Source: Zeus faber (taxonomy: Eukaryota; Chordata; Actinopteri; Zeiformes; Zeidae). Taken from it: a stretch of 64,000 nucleotides of DNA. Position 1 is the first letter of the stretch; every line of letters begins with the position of its first letter. A program made the position numbers and the translations under genes. Of the stretch, positions 11,301-25,066 are shown in pieces. The notes below the pieces were generated by a model that worked only from the letters and a program-made list of their open reading frames with translations, had not been told where the DNA came from and made no database searches. The DNA is taken from positions 11,842,185-11,906,184 of the forward strand of contig OY482859.1 in the NCBI GenBank assembly GCA_960531495.1, written 5' to 3'.

Positions 11301-14300
11301 CCGCAGCACAAGGTGTTTGGCAATTCCACCTGTGAGGTCTTGCTGGAGTTTGATGCTGCAGTATATGAATTATAAAGTCCTCTATGACCTTTTGCCCGCG
11401 TTGTTGTTATTCCGTCATTGCTCAATATGCGGTTGGAGCGAAGCAGGGGAGGGTAGGTGGGAGGTCATCTGTAGTAACGCAGCGTTGGCTGGACAGGTTC
11501 CAAGGTGTGAGGGGCCGTTGATTCACTCACGGTTTGACTTAATGAAATAAAGAAGATACTCGGCGTTGTTTCCATTACAGTCTTAAAATTCCTAGAATTC
11601 ATGTGTCTCCAGTCGGCTGGAGACGCAGTGATATAAATGGGGTGATACGAGCGGCTGCCTTTTACAAGAATGCGGGCCATTGTGTTGATCAGCTCCGGAG
11701 GATTTATGAACACACCGACGGCGTGGTGTGTCTGGTGGCTGTTTAAACAAGATATTAATCTGCGGCAAAAGGGGAACAATGCGTTGAGTGGAAAAGGATA
11801 TGGAACCTTAACCCTAAAGCTAGACGTACATGTAGCCCTTCTCCTGCATGACACAGACAAGTCCTTAAAAAGTCCTTAAAAACCCAAACGGAAGTCTGCA
11901 TTCCAGCGTGGCACCCCGATCCACGAGAGTTAAAGTGGCGTGCGGGAGCCAATCGAAGTGAACGTCTGCGCAACAAAAGGCTCCCACTCATTGAAACAAA
12001 CATTTGCCTTCTATAAATGTTTAGATGTGGTTATCGTGTAACACTATGTTGAGGCCTTCGCAAACTCAAAGACGTGAAGCCAGCTTTAGTTTGTTTATCG
12101 AGATATACTATGTTCCCATTTTATCTGCTGCATCGGTGTTAATTACATTATAAAAATAACTCATCCACCCCTCTCATTCAGGCATGACCTGCTCTCACAG
12201 GGTCTCTCCGATGTTTTGTGCGAAGGAGAGGCTCCGGTCATCTTTTGGACTATAGTTCCTCCTATTGTTCCTTTATTATCTCCTCTATGGGACGCTTGTT
12301 CTGACCCCCCATGGCACGCTCTTTTGGAACGACCTTGTCTGCGAGGCTGTGGGTGGCGGGCGGCGGGCGGCTCCTCGCGTCTCGGTCTCATCACCTCTCC
12401 CTTCCCGTTCCACCCTCTGTCACTTATCATCCATTGTTTACCGTGCTTTCGATGCCTTCGACATCGTTACTCATTTATTTTATGATGCTCTCTTGATTCC
12501 TGCGATTATGTTGCCGTTTGTAATTTACCAGTGTGTTCCTTATTACAGCATTCCTTGGAGTGTCTGCAAAGCAATTCCAGTGAATTAAGATGTTCTTTCA
12601 ACCATTATATGATGGGAGGTTGGTCTCCATTATTTAGTTATACCACCATGTCCTGTGGCCTGTGAGGCATATTCAACTAACTTCAGGGAGTTTTTTTTTC
12701 TTACACTGCAAAGAATCCTCCTAAGCGGGAAGGAATCTGTAATTAAGCATGTCTAGATTTCCCCAGACAGCCGCTACGATCTAATTACTTCTTGTCAAAG
12801 TTCTGTGAATAATCTTCCTCCCTTTTTCCCACCCCTCTCCAGTAAACCGCTTGTCAGACACGGCGGTTTTCTGTGTTTTCACCATTCCCTCCGTTTTTAA
12901 CGTGTTCCTCAATTGGAACAAGTGTTGTGTTTTTTTTGTGTTGAAGCAGAGGCGTCTGCCGCGAGCGTTCGGCGGCGGTGAACATCCCTTGACCCTGTCC
13001 ACACCTACGCCGGCCGTGTCCGTTCATCATCCGTCCGTGTCATCCGTCTTGGGGGAGGCGGCGCAGCACCCTGCTGCCCTTTCTTTTCCTTGGCTCACGT
13101 CCACAGGCTCCAGAGGGACCGCTGGAGGGTGTGTGTGTCCAAGCATCCTTGATGATTGTGTTTTACGACCACAATGAGGCAGCCACACAGACGATGGCCT
13201 GCTTAGCGTCCTTTTTAAGCCCTGTTGTTCAAACAGGAAAACGGCACACTTGGTCGTGTTATCTTTTTGCATGTGACTAAGGAGCGGATGGCGTTGTATT
13301 ATGTAATTGTTTTGCGTTACCTCGTTGAGGATGTGTCCTTTTAATATTGCGCCTCTCTCCCGCTCCTCCATGTCGGCGAGCACAGAACCGCAGTAGATCC
13401 TGGAAAGGTCAAGGCGTTTTCTGAGCGTGTCTTGCATATCTTCTGAAGAGAACAGAAGGTCAGATTGTTCGACACCTTTGGCCTTGGCTGTACTTACATC
13501 CCGGTACGGTGCCACAGATTTAAAACATAACACTCCTCTGCTCTGTGTCTAGCCTGAACAGGGTATTTTTATTTTTGTGGGTGAGCTGCAGTTCTCCTCA
13601 CTGAATCACCATATCCGTTCATTTTCTGAGGAGGTTGGAGGTATTTGCCACACAGACATCGTTCAGCTTGTCTTTCGCTGACAAACTGCCGGCGAGCGGG
13701 TGGAGTTTCGTCTCAATTTGGAAGCGGCAAGGTTGCTTTCGAGCGCGCAGGGGGAGCTGCTTTGCCCGTGCTCTCCGAAGGGGGGGAGGCAGTTGTCTGC
13801 GGAGTCTGGTGGTGGGATGTGTTATTTCCTAGACTGTGCCAGAGCATTGTGCAGCTCCAGCGCACAATGGGGACACAGCCTTGAACCTCATTGTAAGAGC
13901 TGCTGCTGCATTGTCTGCCTCCCCTTCACTCCATCAACACTATTTTCACTTTTAACTGCAGGTCCCCAGCATTCAGAACAACTGGGGAACAACAAAATTT
14001 CCACAAATTGTCATTTGGAGACTTATAAAGGCACCCTCCCTAATATACATTGCCTTATCAGAGATTATTCTCTTCTGGGATTAAAGCAATGCACCAAGAA
14101 TAGAACAATAACAAGCATATGGAGCAAATATAAGAGACTAAGATACAATACATGAAAGAAAGGCTGTTTGTTTAAAATGAGCTTTCTCTGAAGGGTGTTG
14201 TACTGCGTAGTACTGAATAGTTTTCACTGCACACCACCAATATTCTAGCTTTGGCCACCAGGGCTTTGTGTTGGTTTATTATAGAGCCTCTGACGATTAA

Positions 14301-16227
14301 GTTTTGTGCGTGAGACTTTTTGTGGAGTGGACTCTTGAGAGTCAGCGGTGCAGCAAGGCTCACCTTAAAAGCACAGGTCACAGGTCTCACCGCCCAAGTG
14401 TGGATCAGAGCTAAAACATAAGGACAATAATCAGTTCCATCAGCAAAATTGTTTAACCTTGTAAATTACCACTAAGTCTCATACTGTATCACATTATATA
14501 CTGAATTTCAAAAATCCAGAATGTTCTGCCTTGTCCATTCATTCATTTTCTCTGCCTAAGCAAGTTGTGTTATATGGTTGTACTAGTACAGTACTGTCTC
14601 TACTCACTAGATCTATACTGTGTACCCAATTTTGAACCCCTGACCAATTCTATATATTCTCTGTCGAAATGTAAAAGAGTGAAATGCACAAGGCATTGTT
14701 CTATACATATTTCCCATTTAATCTCTATAAACACATCCATCACTCAGTCATATTGTCATGTAGGCCTTTCCTGTGTGCAGCCTGGCCAGCCTAGATGAGC
14801 CTTTAGAAAGTCTGCTGTATAAACCTTGGAATCCCCCCCCCCCCCGCCGCCCCCAGTCTGCTCGCTGATCTATCTAGTCAAGGATCTGACTGTTACGGAA
14901 GTGTTTCTGGCTGCTAACCTCACCAGCAGACCCACTTCTCAGCACGTACCAGACTGGCAGCGGGAAAATGCAGGACAGGCCGACGTGGATCCCGGCGCAG
15001 AACGCCTTGTGCTGAAACAGGCACATGTATTCGTGGGACAACACAAACTCACAGAAGTAAATCGGCTTTTGGCTGCCAAGACTGACAAATGGTTGCCAAA
15101 TGTCAATCGTTTTTATAATTGGGTGGTATATATTTTGAGATTGATCAATAGATTTCTCTATGGATGGCGAGGTATGCCATGCTGGTTGACAATGAGGCAA
15201 TCAGACTGCACAAGATGGTTGACGGTCGCCCACATTTGCAACCGTCATTGTCAAGTCCTTCTCGAGACATGCACAAGCAGATGATGGAAATTAAATAGTA
15301 AAGGGGGCTTATGCGAGACTGCACATCATTTATTCTTTGTATAAGCATTTGAAGCTCTTTTTGAATGACTATCCAGGGCTTTGTCTGCCTTTCCACACGG
15401 TGTTTCACAGGAGAAAAAAAACAAAAAAACGCAAGCTCCTTTTTCCTCTCATTTCTTTTTCTGCGTTTCTCTTCCCGTTTCGTCCGCCACTCTTCTGTCT
15501 TTGTCCATCCTATCCTCTCCTTGTCTTTTTTTTTCCCAATGTCTCCTCTCCATCACCTTGCCTCCACCCCGCAAACACTGTGGCTCGCCGGGGCAGCATC
15601 AAAGGGCGCCCGTGGCTCCGTCTGGGTGGCCACGGGCCTTCTCATTTCCTCCCGGCTCTCCAACTCATTCAGCGGAGGCGTGCTCCGTCAGGGCTGAGCA
15701 GACCCCAGGGAGCCCACCAGAAGACCCTGCTCGGCCGCTCACCGACACTTCCTGCTCATTTAAGAGAGCCCTCAGAATGGAGCTCCATTGTCCTGGCTGT
15801 TATCTGATGGCCCCACTCAACAGGCAGACAAAGCCAAGGGACCAGCCACCCCCAACCCCCACACACGCATACACGCCCTCCCTCGTCTCGCTAGCTGCAT
15901 TGAGGTTGTCTTGTTTTCCTTTGTTTGTTTTCGGGGTTTTTTCCCTTTCTTACAATATTTCCATTTCTCACAGTTCCACCGACTCAGGTAGATGCAAAAA
16001 AGTGCCACAAGTTGTTTTTGTTTTTTTTATGGCCTCCACCTGAACCTACGCTGTCTAACTGAAAAACATCCTTGGTTCAAGGGGGGAACCTGAGCTGCGC
16101 AGGTCTGTATGTTATTATATCAAGTCCATTAAAATTACAAGGCCCACTGAGTGATGCCTTTACAAAAGCTGCCAAGTAGGGGATGTATAGGATGTTGTTT
16201 TGATTTTCTTAGTAATAGTTATACTGA

Positions 16228-16244
16228 CCCCCCCCCCCCCCCCC
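16228..16244. repeat. poly-C tract
   Basis: Seventeen consecutive C in intergenic DNA. Confidence 0.9.
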
Positions 16245-16576
16245 GACTTCCTTACCACTATCAGTGTAGAAGTGATCCACCTAATTTGAAATAAATTAAT
16301 CTGATTCATTCGCTCATCTAAAATGTAATAAACCGTTACTAGTTTGCAGATGCATGGCTATTTTAAATTTTTTTATGTTTTAAATGTAGTTTAATACAAT
16401 ATTATAGCCTGTACAAGTGTGTGAGTTATCCTTGAACTGTGTATGCAGATAGGGCATGGGAGTGGTACCCTCTTGTGGTGAGATGAGGTAAAGCCACTTT
16501 ACAATAAAATCTCTAAATAAGTGTTCACTTTATATTACTCCCTAGTTCTGGTCTTGGGACTATTTTCCATTGTTTG

Positions 16577-16635
16577 AAAAAAAAAAAAAAAAAGTCACAC
16601 ACACACACACACACACGCACGCACACACACACACA
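16577..16635. repeat. poly-A plus (CA)n microsatellite
   Basis: A run of 17 A followed by a CA tract with two CG interruptions. Confidence 0.9.
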
Positions 16636-16967
16636 GTCCAAGACTAACACAATCACACACATTGGAAAAGTAAGCTGGCGTCCTATAGAGATGCCATTGT
16701 GTGTGCCATATCAAAGACAGATTTGTTGAAGGAGCTCTGCTGTGATATCACCCAAATCAGTCAGGGGCGGCCTGTGCAGGTGCCTGCAACCAGGAGGTGG
16801 GGGGGCGGGCGTCGGGGGGGACTGGCTGCTCCTATTTCACAAGGTTCTACCAGAAAGGACTGTAATGTTGAAGGGGATGGTTATCAAAGCTAACAGAAAT
16901 TTGTTTAGAATAAGCACGTAATACAGATGAATGCCCTCTCTCTCTCTCAACATTTGTATGAAATAAG

Positions 16968-16970
<3 letters not shown>

Positions 16971-17016
<46 letters not shown>

Positions 17017-17031
17017 ATATATATATATATA
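16971..17031. repeat. (AT)n microsatellite
   Basis: AT dinucleotide tract with one short interruption (aatttt). Confidence 0.93.
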
Positions 17032-20000
17032 CATTACTGCATACAGTGACTGTGACAGCATGCCTTGTCTGTCAATAAAAATCTTTTAGAGGTTTTCTAC
17101 CTACCTTCAGTTTGCAGTGAACTGTATGAGGCCTCTTGTTTCCGTAGCGACACATGAGCCAGCTGCTCTTTGTCAGGTCAATATGGTGCTGACCCAATGC
17201 TAACACACCAGAAATAAATATATTTTGATTTAAACTTAAGTGCCGTATGTGACACACAAACTAAATATTTAAACAGAATCATAATCAATTGCTCAATAGT
17301 CTGCGGGGATTATGAAGTGCATATGAGTTCCTGTTTGTGTAAAACAACTAGTGAGAAGAGTTCATTATGTTATGTATTATAAATAGTCACAAATTAAATA
17401 GGAAGGTGCATGGTTGTCTTCAGTTTTATTCTATTAATTTGAATACACATTGAATAAACTCGATTTTAAATATTAAAATATATTACAATAACCTTGTAAT
17501 TTTCTATGTGGTTATTTTGATCATATTTTTTTCTTTTTGACATTATACTCGAGGATATGTGTAGTTTAACCTTGATTATGAAGATCATTATCACTCAAAA
17601 GATTAGAATGAGTGGATGCTCTGTGAATAATTAGCCACAATTTCATTGATAAATATAAATGACATTTTATTTTCTTTTAAATATCTAAGCCTTTAAAAAA
17701 AAACGACACAATGACTTTTATAAGATTTTAAATTGCTATGGTTTTTAAATCTGAAGGGAGCCCCTAGGCCTGTACCCCTTTGTCTGAATTGTGTTTTACA
17801 CGTATTGTAATTTAGTTTAGGAGGAACGGCCCGAGGGCAAATAATAAATTACATGTTTGGATATGCCTCCCTCGGTAACTGTTCAGTGATGTATGATACA
17901 TGAAAGTGAGGATGTATACGAGTAAATCCACTCCATGAGAAAATGGGACTAAAACAACTGAAGAACCCTCTAACTCAAACTGATTCATCCATCTCGATTC
18001 TCCCCTACTTTTCCTCCTTTTTTTTTTTTTGAAGATCAAGCAATGGCAAAAAGTTGAATAATTCTGCTTCTTTGATCTGCACACATAAGTGAGAGTTCAT
18101 TTCCATTTTTGATTTTTTTTTTTTCCCTTCCTTTCTGTAAGAGTGCCAGCATCAAGATTTACCTTGGTGTGCAAATGTGCTGGAATAGGTTAAAAGGAAA
18201 GCTCGCTGCTCTCTCAAAGCACAAGTGCAGATGTTATGAAGTTAATTAAAAATTTAGCAATTCGTTTCTCCCGTCCCAATTTAGGTTGCATCAAATAGAA
18301 GAAAACAGACGGAAAAATGACTTCTGAGAGTATTAAGTCCGCGCAGTCTGTCTTTTTACATGTATGGCAACATCAGTGTGAAAAGATACCTCTGCATCAT
18401 CAAATGATGGATGACATATCAACCGTGTTTCCAGACGTTCGCCATCCTGTAGCGTCTGTTATTTTGCTGTGATCTATTGTTTCAACCTATAGATGCAGCT
18501 TATTTACAGAATAAAGTATTCATTTAATTTGATTCATTTAAAAAAAATTCTCACATAGGTTCATGAAGAACTAAAGAGAAAAACAACACTGGCTTAGAGT
18601 CATTGGATCCCAAAAAATCCCTTCGATTTGTTAAATCTATATTTTTGTTTTTGTCTTAAAATATGTCTTAATTAGGAATAAAGATTTGACAAAAAAAAAT
18701 GTAAGTTGATCCACTAATTCATTATTTTGGCCTTACGAAATAATTTCATTCAAAACCTCTATTCGGAAACTAAATCTATGAGACGAAGCATTTTAGAGCT
18801 TTTTCCCCCCCCTCTTTTAACAGCAATAAAAAAAAAAAAAAACATTTCGACCCCCTCCTCTCTTCTTCTCAACAAATGGCCTTGCTTTAAACATGTTTAC
18901 TAAAATTGCATCAGTGTGTTGACATAAGCCCTGTATCTTCCACCGACTCTCCGATCTCCTCCCTTAATAATAGTGCCATCCACAGAAAGGGTGTCAAGTC
19001 TCCAGGTGCTGCCCACCCTTCTCCACTCCCCCTATCACGGTGATAGTTTGCAGGGGAGGGGGTTGTGTTTTTCGGCACAGGTGTTGCAGCTGCATTCGTA
19101 CATAATTCCTCCTCTCTGGTAGCCTCTCCGTGTTGTCTCCCCCCAAAGGGAGCTCTCCTCCGGTGAGGGATATTACAAGCGGCAGCCGTGCGCCTCTGAT
19201 CTCTGCGCTGGGCTCCCTCCTGGTCCTGGGTGAATAGCGCTTGACTTGTTCAATTTGTTTAGAAGGCGCGTTGGATGCTTTGAAGCCACACATTTTAGCA
19301 TAAATCATAACCTGTCTCCTTGCTCTCAGCTGCTTTGAAATGCAACATCTGCTTTTGAGTCCCTGTTTTACAATTAGTTAAGCAACATCAATAGATTGAC
19401 TCCATGTCATTTTTCTTGATAATGAACTGCTTTAACTGTGGCCCCATTTGATTTCTCGGGGCCCACGTTTCTAAGGCTGATCAATCTTTATGAGCCCGTG
19501 TTTGGATAGCGCCCCGGCTTCCCCCGGACGCCGGGACGGAGTTCTCAGCGTGGCTCCCGAGATCAGACATCCATATTAAATTGGGTTACGCTGCATGGTA
19601 ACCCACTTAGGAAGTGTCATGGTTTTGGGGCATGTTACCAGACCATGTTGTTTACTCTTTCATCAGACTCTTCAGGTTTTCTGTTTGTTGGTTTGTTTTG
19701 CAAAGCTCAGCCTTCTGTTCAGCTGTGGGAAAAGTGCGGAATCAAAGTTGCGCAGAGCAGCCGCGCGTTGACACTGATAAGCTTGACGTGTCACTATCCA
19801 TTTGCCTGAGTGACATTGAGGCTCAGGTTAGATCTCCGGAGGAAGGAATGCGCACAGAGCCCAGGTGCATACGCCGCGAGTTTAGCTGTGCCATTGAAAG
19901 TCTACTCCGCACAAGTTTGCCTGTGTGTTCGAGCAATTTTTTTTTTCATATATTCCGAGATCATAACTTAGATGTTCTACTTTCTTCTGGAGGTGGGCAC

Positions 20001-20036
20001 CGAATGGTCAATAAACCTTAAGTTCAAACCCTCGGG

Positions 20037-20061
20037 AAAAAAAAAAAAAAAAAAAAAAAAA
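20037..20061. repeat. poly-A tract
   Basis: Twenty-five consecutive A. No retroposon body is recognised directly before it. Confidence 0.9.
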
Positions 20062-21406
20062 GAACCAGCATAACTCCCATAGAGAGGAGAGGAATCAGAT
20101 TCATTAAGAATTCTTTTTGCAGGTTAAGAGGAGGGGTGGGGGTGACGGCGGGGGGGAGGGGGAGGAGGGGGTAACAATCCGAGAGATTTTATTTTCAAAA
20201 GCATGCATTTGATCAGTAGTCATCAATTAAAGTGACTGGGTTGCAAATTACGCCACACAGATTAGATGAAAGAGTCTTAAGTGTCATTTTCTGCCCTCCT
20301 CCTCGGCGCCGCGTTCGCCGCGCACACAAACAGCCGGGGCTGATCGCTGGCACGGCGCTGACAGGGTGACACTTCCCCTCACATTACAGACGCCGGGCTG
20401 ACGGAGGGGCTTAACACGGAGCGGCGTCGCCGGAATACATTTACCAAAAAAAAAAATCCAGCGCCCTGGCTGTTCGGCACCTCTCTCTGAACATGTAGCC
20501 CTTATATCTCAGCTGCTGGGTTTTTTTGTTTTTTTTAGTTTTTTTCTGAATTACCGATTCCAAGATGTGGTTCCCGTGGCCACGTGAATCCTCCTTCCAT
20601 TCCAGATGCTACAGAGATGAATTGTATTCATTACCCCCCGTCAGCATTGACAGGGTTAAAAAAAATCTGCCCGGCTCGACACCAGAGATGAGAGCGCATC
20701 GTCAATGGCCTGGTCTCACGCCGCGAGTGTCTTGTTAACTCGCGGTATATACCCATTCCATCCGAGGCCGGGCCTCCTCCGGGCGCGCCGGGGGCGAGCT
20801 CAGACGTTGATATCGACGTGACAGTTGCTCCCATCTCCCCCCCGGGCCAACGAAAAACAAAGCTCCGAGATCAAGTGGCGGGGGTCCATGTTTGCTACAA
20901 TACCCACGTCGACTTGATGGCTGTGGGATGACGCCGTCGAGCTCTACGGCTAATGATTTACCTTTGTTCCTCCATGTATTAGTGTGTGTTTCCAGCCGCA
21001 CCGTGATTGATAATCCCATTGTTTTTTCCTTTTGTTTTATGCCCTTGCATTTTTATTTTTTTATTTTTTATTATTCATACACCGTGGTGTTATACAGACA
21101 AGCCATTGTAGGGAATTAGTCTTTTTAGGGAATCTACACACCAAACCCTATGAATAAACAATTGATTTCCCCCACTAAATTAGTTGTCATCAATTTTTAA
21201 ATGTTGTGTGGGGAAACAAATTAACATAGATGCGCCACGCGGAGGAAAGAATTAATAACGGATACTGCTTCTACTGATAAAGCATCAAAATCGCGGCGGC
21301 TGTTAAAAAACACATTTCTTGTTGTCGGTTTCGCGCTGTTATCTTGACTCCGCGGCTCGATTCCCGGAAGTGATAAAAGTGTGATTGTGGTCAAATTGTG
21401 ATTATG

Positions 21407-21408
<2 letters not shown>

Positions 21409-21472
<64 letters not shown>

Positions 21473-21476
21473 TATT
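21409..21476. repeat. (TA)n microsatellite
   Basis: Long TA tract with one CA interruption near its end. Confidence 0.93.
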
Positions 21477-23072
21477 GTCCACTACATGTTAACTACAATT
21501 AACTAGAACTACGTCCTAAGATGGTGTATAAAAGTTGAACAATGCAGCTCATCCCAGATATAAGCAGTCTCGCTACTGGCTTTTTTTTTTTTTCCAAGCC
21601 AGTTTGTCACAACACTCTTTTTCAGATCAAACTCCATATTTAATGGACCCAAACCTTCAAAGCGTGTCACATCCACTCAGGATGATGAAATGATTAAGAA
21701 GCACCATGAAAGTGTCATTTGGGCAGATGGACTGTGTTTCTTCTCTCCCCCGAGTTCCCATGATACCTTCCTTTGATGGAACCTGAAACATATCGTCTGC
21801 TTAGACTTTCGGTCTGTGTCTTTGGGTTCTCATGTCTGTCACGGAGCGGGAAAAAAAAAAAAAAAGGCCCCGAAACGCGAATCTCTCTCCAGCGTTGGTT
21901 TTCTGGTTCGGGGGGGGGGGGGCCCAACGTTCCATATTTGTCGCGGATTAACGTCGATCGAAATGGGCGCAGTAGAATGGCTCTCCCGTCAAAAGCCGAG
22001 GGTTCAATCGATAGAGCCGCTGTAGTTCTTTTCGGCTAACATTGATAGAGGGGGCGAGGAAGGGAGCGTACAATTTCTTCAATCTAGCTTCTTTATATCT
22101 ACTTCCACAACCCCAATCCCCCCACCCCCATCCCCACCCCCACCCCCCGCGCCTCCCCTAGATGTCTCGCTCTCTCCTTTCGTCTTTCGTCTTTGGGAGT
22201 ATGGGTGCATGTCAAGCGATTGTTGAATTGAAATATTGATGTGGAGTATCAAAGCATGGCGTAGCACTCCTGTGTTTCCAGAACTAACCACGAAGCGCTT
22301 TGATCAGATACTCCTGTGATCTGACTTCTGAAGTTGTTAAGAGTGCTGGAAAACAAAATGCAAACAAACTTCAAGTGCTCTTGGTATTGATAAAAGTTTT
22401 CTTTGACAAGTGCGGATGCATGTTGTCTGTCTGTGTCGGCCCGACGGTGGAGATTTTGGGCTTTTCATACATGTTAATAGACCGGAGATAAGGGAATTAC
22501 TTGACTTTTTTTTCCACACAGCGAGTGATGTAAATTGTAGTAGGGGCGGGAATTACCAGAGCGTCAAGTCCGATTTCCTCACTGTATCCCACTTGAGACA
22601 ACACTTGGTAATCTTGAACTTATCAATGTTCTGCAAATACCTTTAATGTGATGAAAATATTGCAACCATATGGTGCAATCAATGTTGATGCCTTACTTTG
22701 TTTTCACTGCATTTCAACACAGTTAAATGTTCAAATAACGTGTATCCGGGCGATAAACAGCTAAAAGCCAAAACACAAGCATACACAATTGATTTGCATG
22801 GTGAAATTGTAATAACCATTGCATAAAAATGATAAAAACTACAACAGAAGAAAATCTTCAATTCGAGATGTACAAATATTTTTCAATTAGCATCTTTTCA
22901 TGAGATGAAATCCTTCAACTGTCGATGACTAATATAGGAAATACAGATTATTTTCTTTTTTATATATACATATTTTTTTAATTAGTGGGAAATTGTCCAA
23001 TCGTCTAATCCAAATGATCAGACCTTAAAAGTCACTGTACACAAGATGTCTCTTCGCATCTCAGTCGATGCA

Positions 23073-23549
23073 AGCGCGTTCAAAATATGCATGTTCGGTA
23101 CGGGCTGCATTGTAGGCGTGGGCAGATCGATACCGTATCAATGAGTATCAATACTACCTATACTACATCTCGTTTTAATGAGAGATTCTAGCTTCAATAG
23201 GATAGATACCAAAAAAGGAACAGTTTCTCTCAATATATTTCCTCACAGGAGATCCTTTCCGCACACACGCTACGTGAACGCCCACGCGCAACACCGGAGC
23301 TGATGGGCCTGCTGTTCGCGAAGCCCCGCCCCGCTGCTGCACAGAGCCGAGCGGCTCGCTGTTCCCGAAGTTTATTAATATTACACGTGTCACGTGTCAA
23401 AATTGCACCAGATTCGACACTGCACGCCTGTTCAAAACATGCCTGTTCGGAACGGGCCTGCAGACGTAAGTTACTGTTTACTTGTTTATTCAAAATTTAT
23501 TAATATTACATGTGTGGCGTGTCCAAATCGCACCACATTCGACACTGCA
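23073..23549. repeat. Degenerate tandem repeat, about 125-bp period
   Basis: The segment 23371-23424 (tttattaatattacacgtgt to ttcgacactgca) recurs at 23496-23549 with few changes. A further diverged copy of the adjoining 'gttcaaaacatgcctgttcgg' region lies at 23080-23111. Confidence 0.75.
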
Positions 23550-23624
23550 AGTCCATGGGTCCCCAGGCAATACACCTGGCAAGTGTGAAGTAGATCGGAT
23601 GAATGGTTGTCGAGACAATCGAAG

Positions 23625-23675
23625 GACAGACAGACAGACAGACAAACAAACAGACAGACAGGCAGACAGACACAG
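23625..23675. repeat. (GACA)n microsatellite
   Basis: Imperfect GACA/AACA units directly after the degenerate tandem repeat. Confidence 0.88.
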
Positions 23676-23913
23676 AGATTAGGCAGATTCCTTCCTTTAT
23701 AGTAAGATAAGATTATATTTAGATATTTAGGGTTTCCATTACAGGGAATAGTGTTAATACTGAGAGGTGACGTAAAACATTGCTATTCTTCTTTGATCTG
23801 CCTCCAGATCTGCCACGATGCTATTCCAAGACAAACTTTATCAAAATTTAACAAAACAGATTTAACAAAATAACTTTTTTTTTTTATCTTTGTATACATG
23901 CTCTCCTAGCCTG

Positions 23914-23965
23914 CCCCCCCCCCCCCCTTAATTAACATATGCATACAAACACACACACGCGCGCG

Positions 23966-24008
<43 letters not shown>
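23914..24008. repeat. poly-C and (CA)n tracts
   Basis: Fourteen C followed within 25 bp by a CA tract containing a short CG stretch. Confidence 0.9.
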
Positions 24009-24010
<2 letters not shown>

Positions 24011-24997
24011 CACCACTATTTGTTACCCCATTTAGGAGCCTCTTTCCTGTCCGCTAAATGAGGTAACAAATACTTGCACTGTAAGGTCCAGCTGTTGGCA
24101 TTGGTTTTCATTCCAATGAAATGCGGTGTCATGGTAATTATGCCCCATCTTGTCCCGTCTTGTATTGGTGAATGGTTAAAAGAAATGTTCTACAACCAGC
24201 AGCAGGCTTTTACATGGTGCCTCTCTCATCCATTAGACCACATTTGTCACATGAGGGCCATTTAGTCAACACAGTGCTGTAAAATTGGCTTTTTGATATG
24301 GCCACACCAGTACAAAGACTGCTCTGCTCCATGGCTGCCCTTTCAGGGTGCAGATGGCCAAGACAGCTGGCACAATTTAGTGTTCTAAAGCTTTTAAACT
24401 GCCCCCCAGGCACGATAAAAAAAAAAAGAAAAAAAAGAAGCCTGAGTCGCCACCAGCATATTCTGCATTGTTTTGCAGAGCTTCAGGCTAAATATGTATC
24501 AGAAACTAGTCTTTGCTTCCTCCAAAAGGGAACTTACAGGCAAAATATTTTCGATTTTTTTTCTCCCCTTATGAATCGAGGTAAATTCAGGTTTGTTGAT
24601 CCAGCAGATAAAGTAGAAATGTAAAAATGCAGAAGTGGTTGTTTTCATACGAGGAAACAGCTCTCTTTGTGTGAGCACCGAGTATCTGGATCACTGCGTT
24701 GCTCCTGGAAGCTGCAGTTTTTCCGACGGCCACCCATTCAGCACCGTATGAAACGTCGGTGGGTTTTTTTTTGCGAGGGACGATTGCCGGCAATCTCAAC
24801 AGCTGTTTAATAAACAGAGGGACCTCTTTTGCTGGAAATGAGTTTTCCCTTGAAAACGGGTGGAAGCCGTATCCAGGTCTATTTAAATGAGGTAACATGG
24901 GGAAGGTAAGAACCACCACATGAGTATTGTTTTCACAGTTCAAAGTGAGGAGAGAGTACTTTGCACTTCAAAGCCCCTCATCTGGGAGGCAGTACAG

Positions 24998-25066
24998 TGG
25001 GGGTGGTGGGGGTGGGTGGGTGGGTGGGGTGGGGTGGGATGGGTGGGTGGTGGGGGGCGAGGGGAC
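24998..25066. repeat. G-rich GGTGGG tract
   Basis: More than ten GGG runs separated by single T or A bases on the plus strand, about 2.4 kb upstream of sp5l. Confidence 0.85.

Noticed and set aside
13027..13533. 168-codon open frame on the minus strand
   Set aside because: It is the longest clean frame in the 8-27 kb interval, but shows no family motif and no flanking exon chain. One such frame is expected by chance in this much GC-mixed DNA.
15381..16043. 220-codon plus-strand open frame
   Set aside because: Composition is dominated by Ser, Phe and Pro from a CT-rich stretch, with overlapping frames open in all three phases, so it is low complexity and not a gene.
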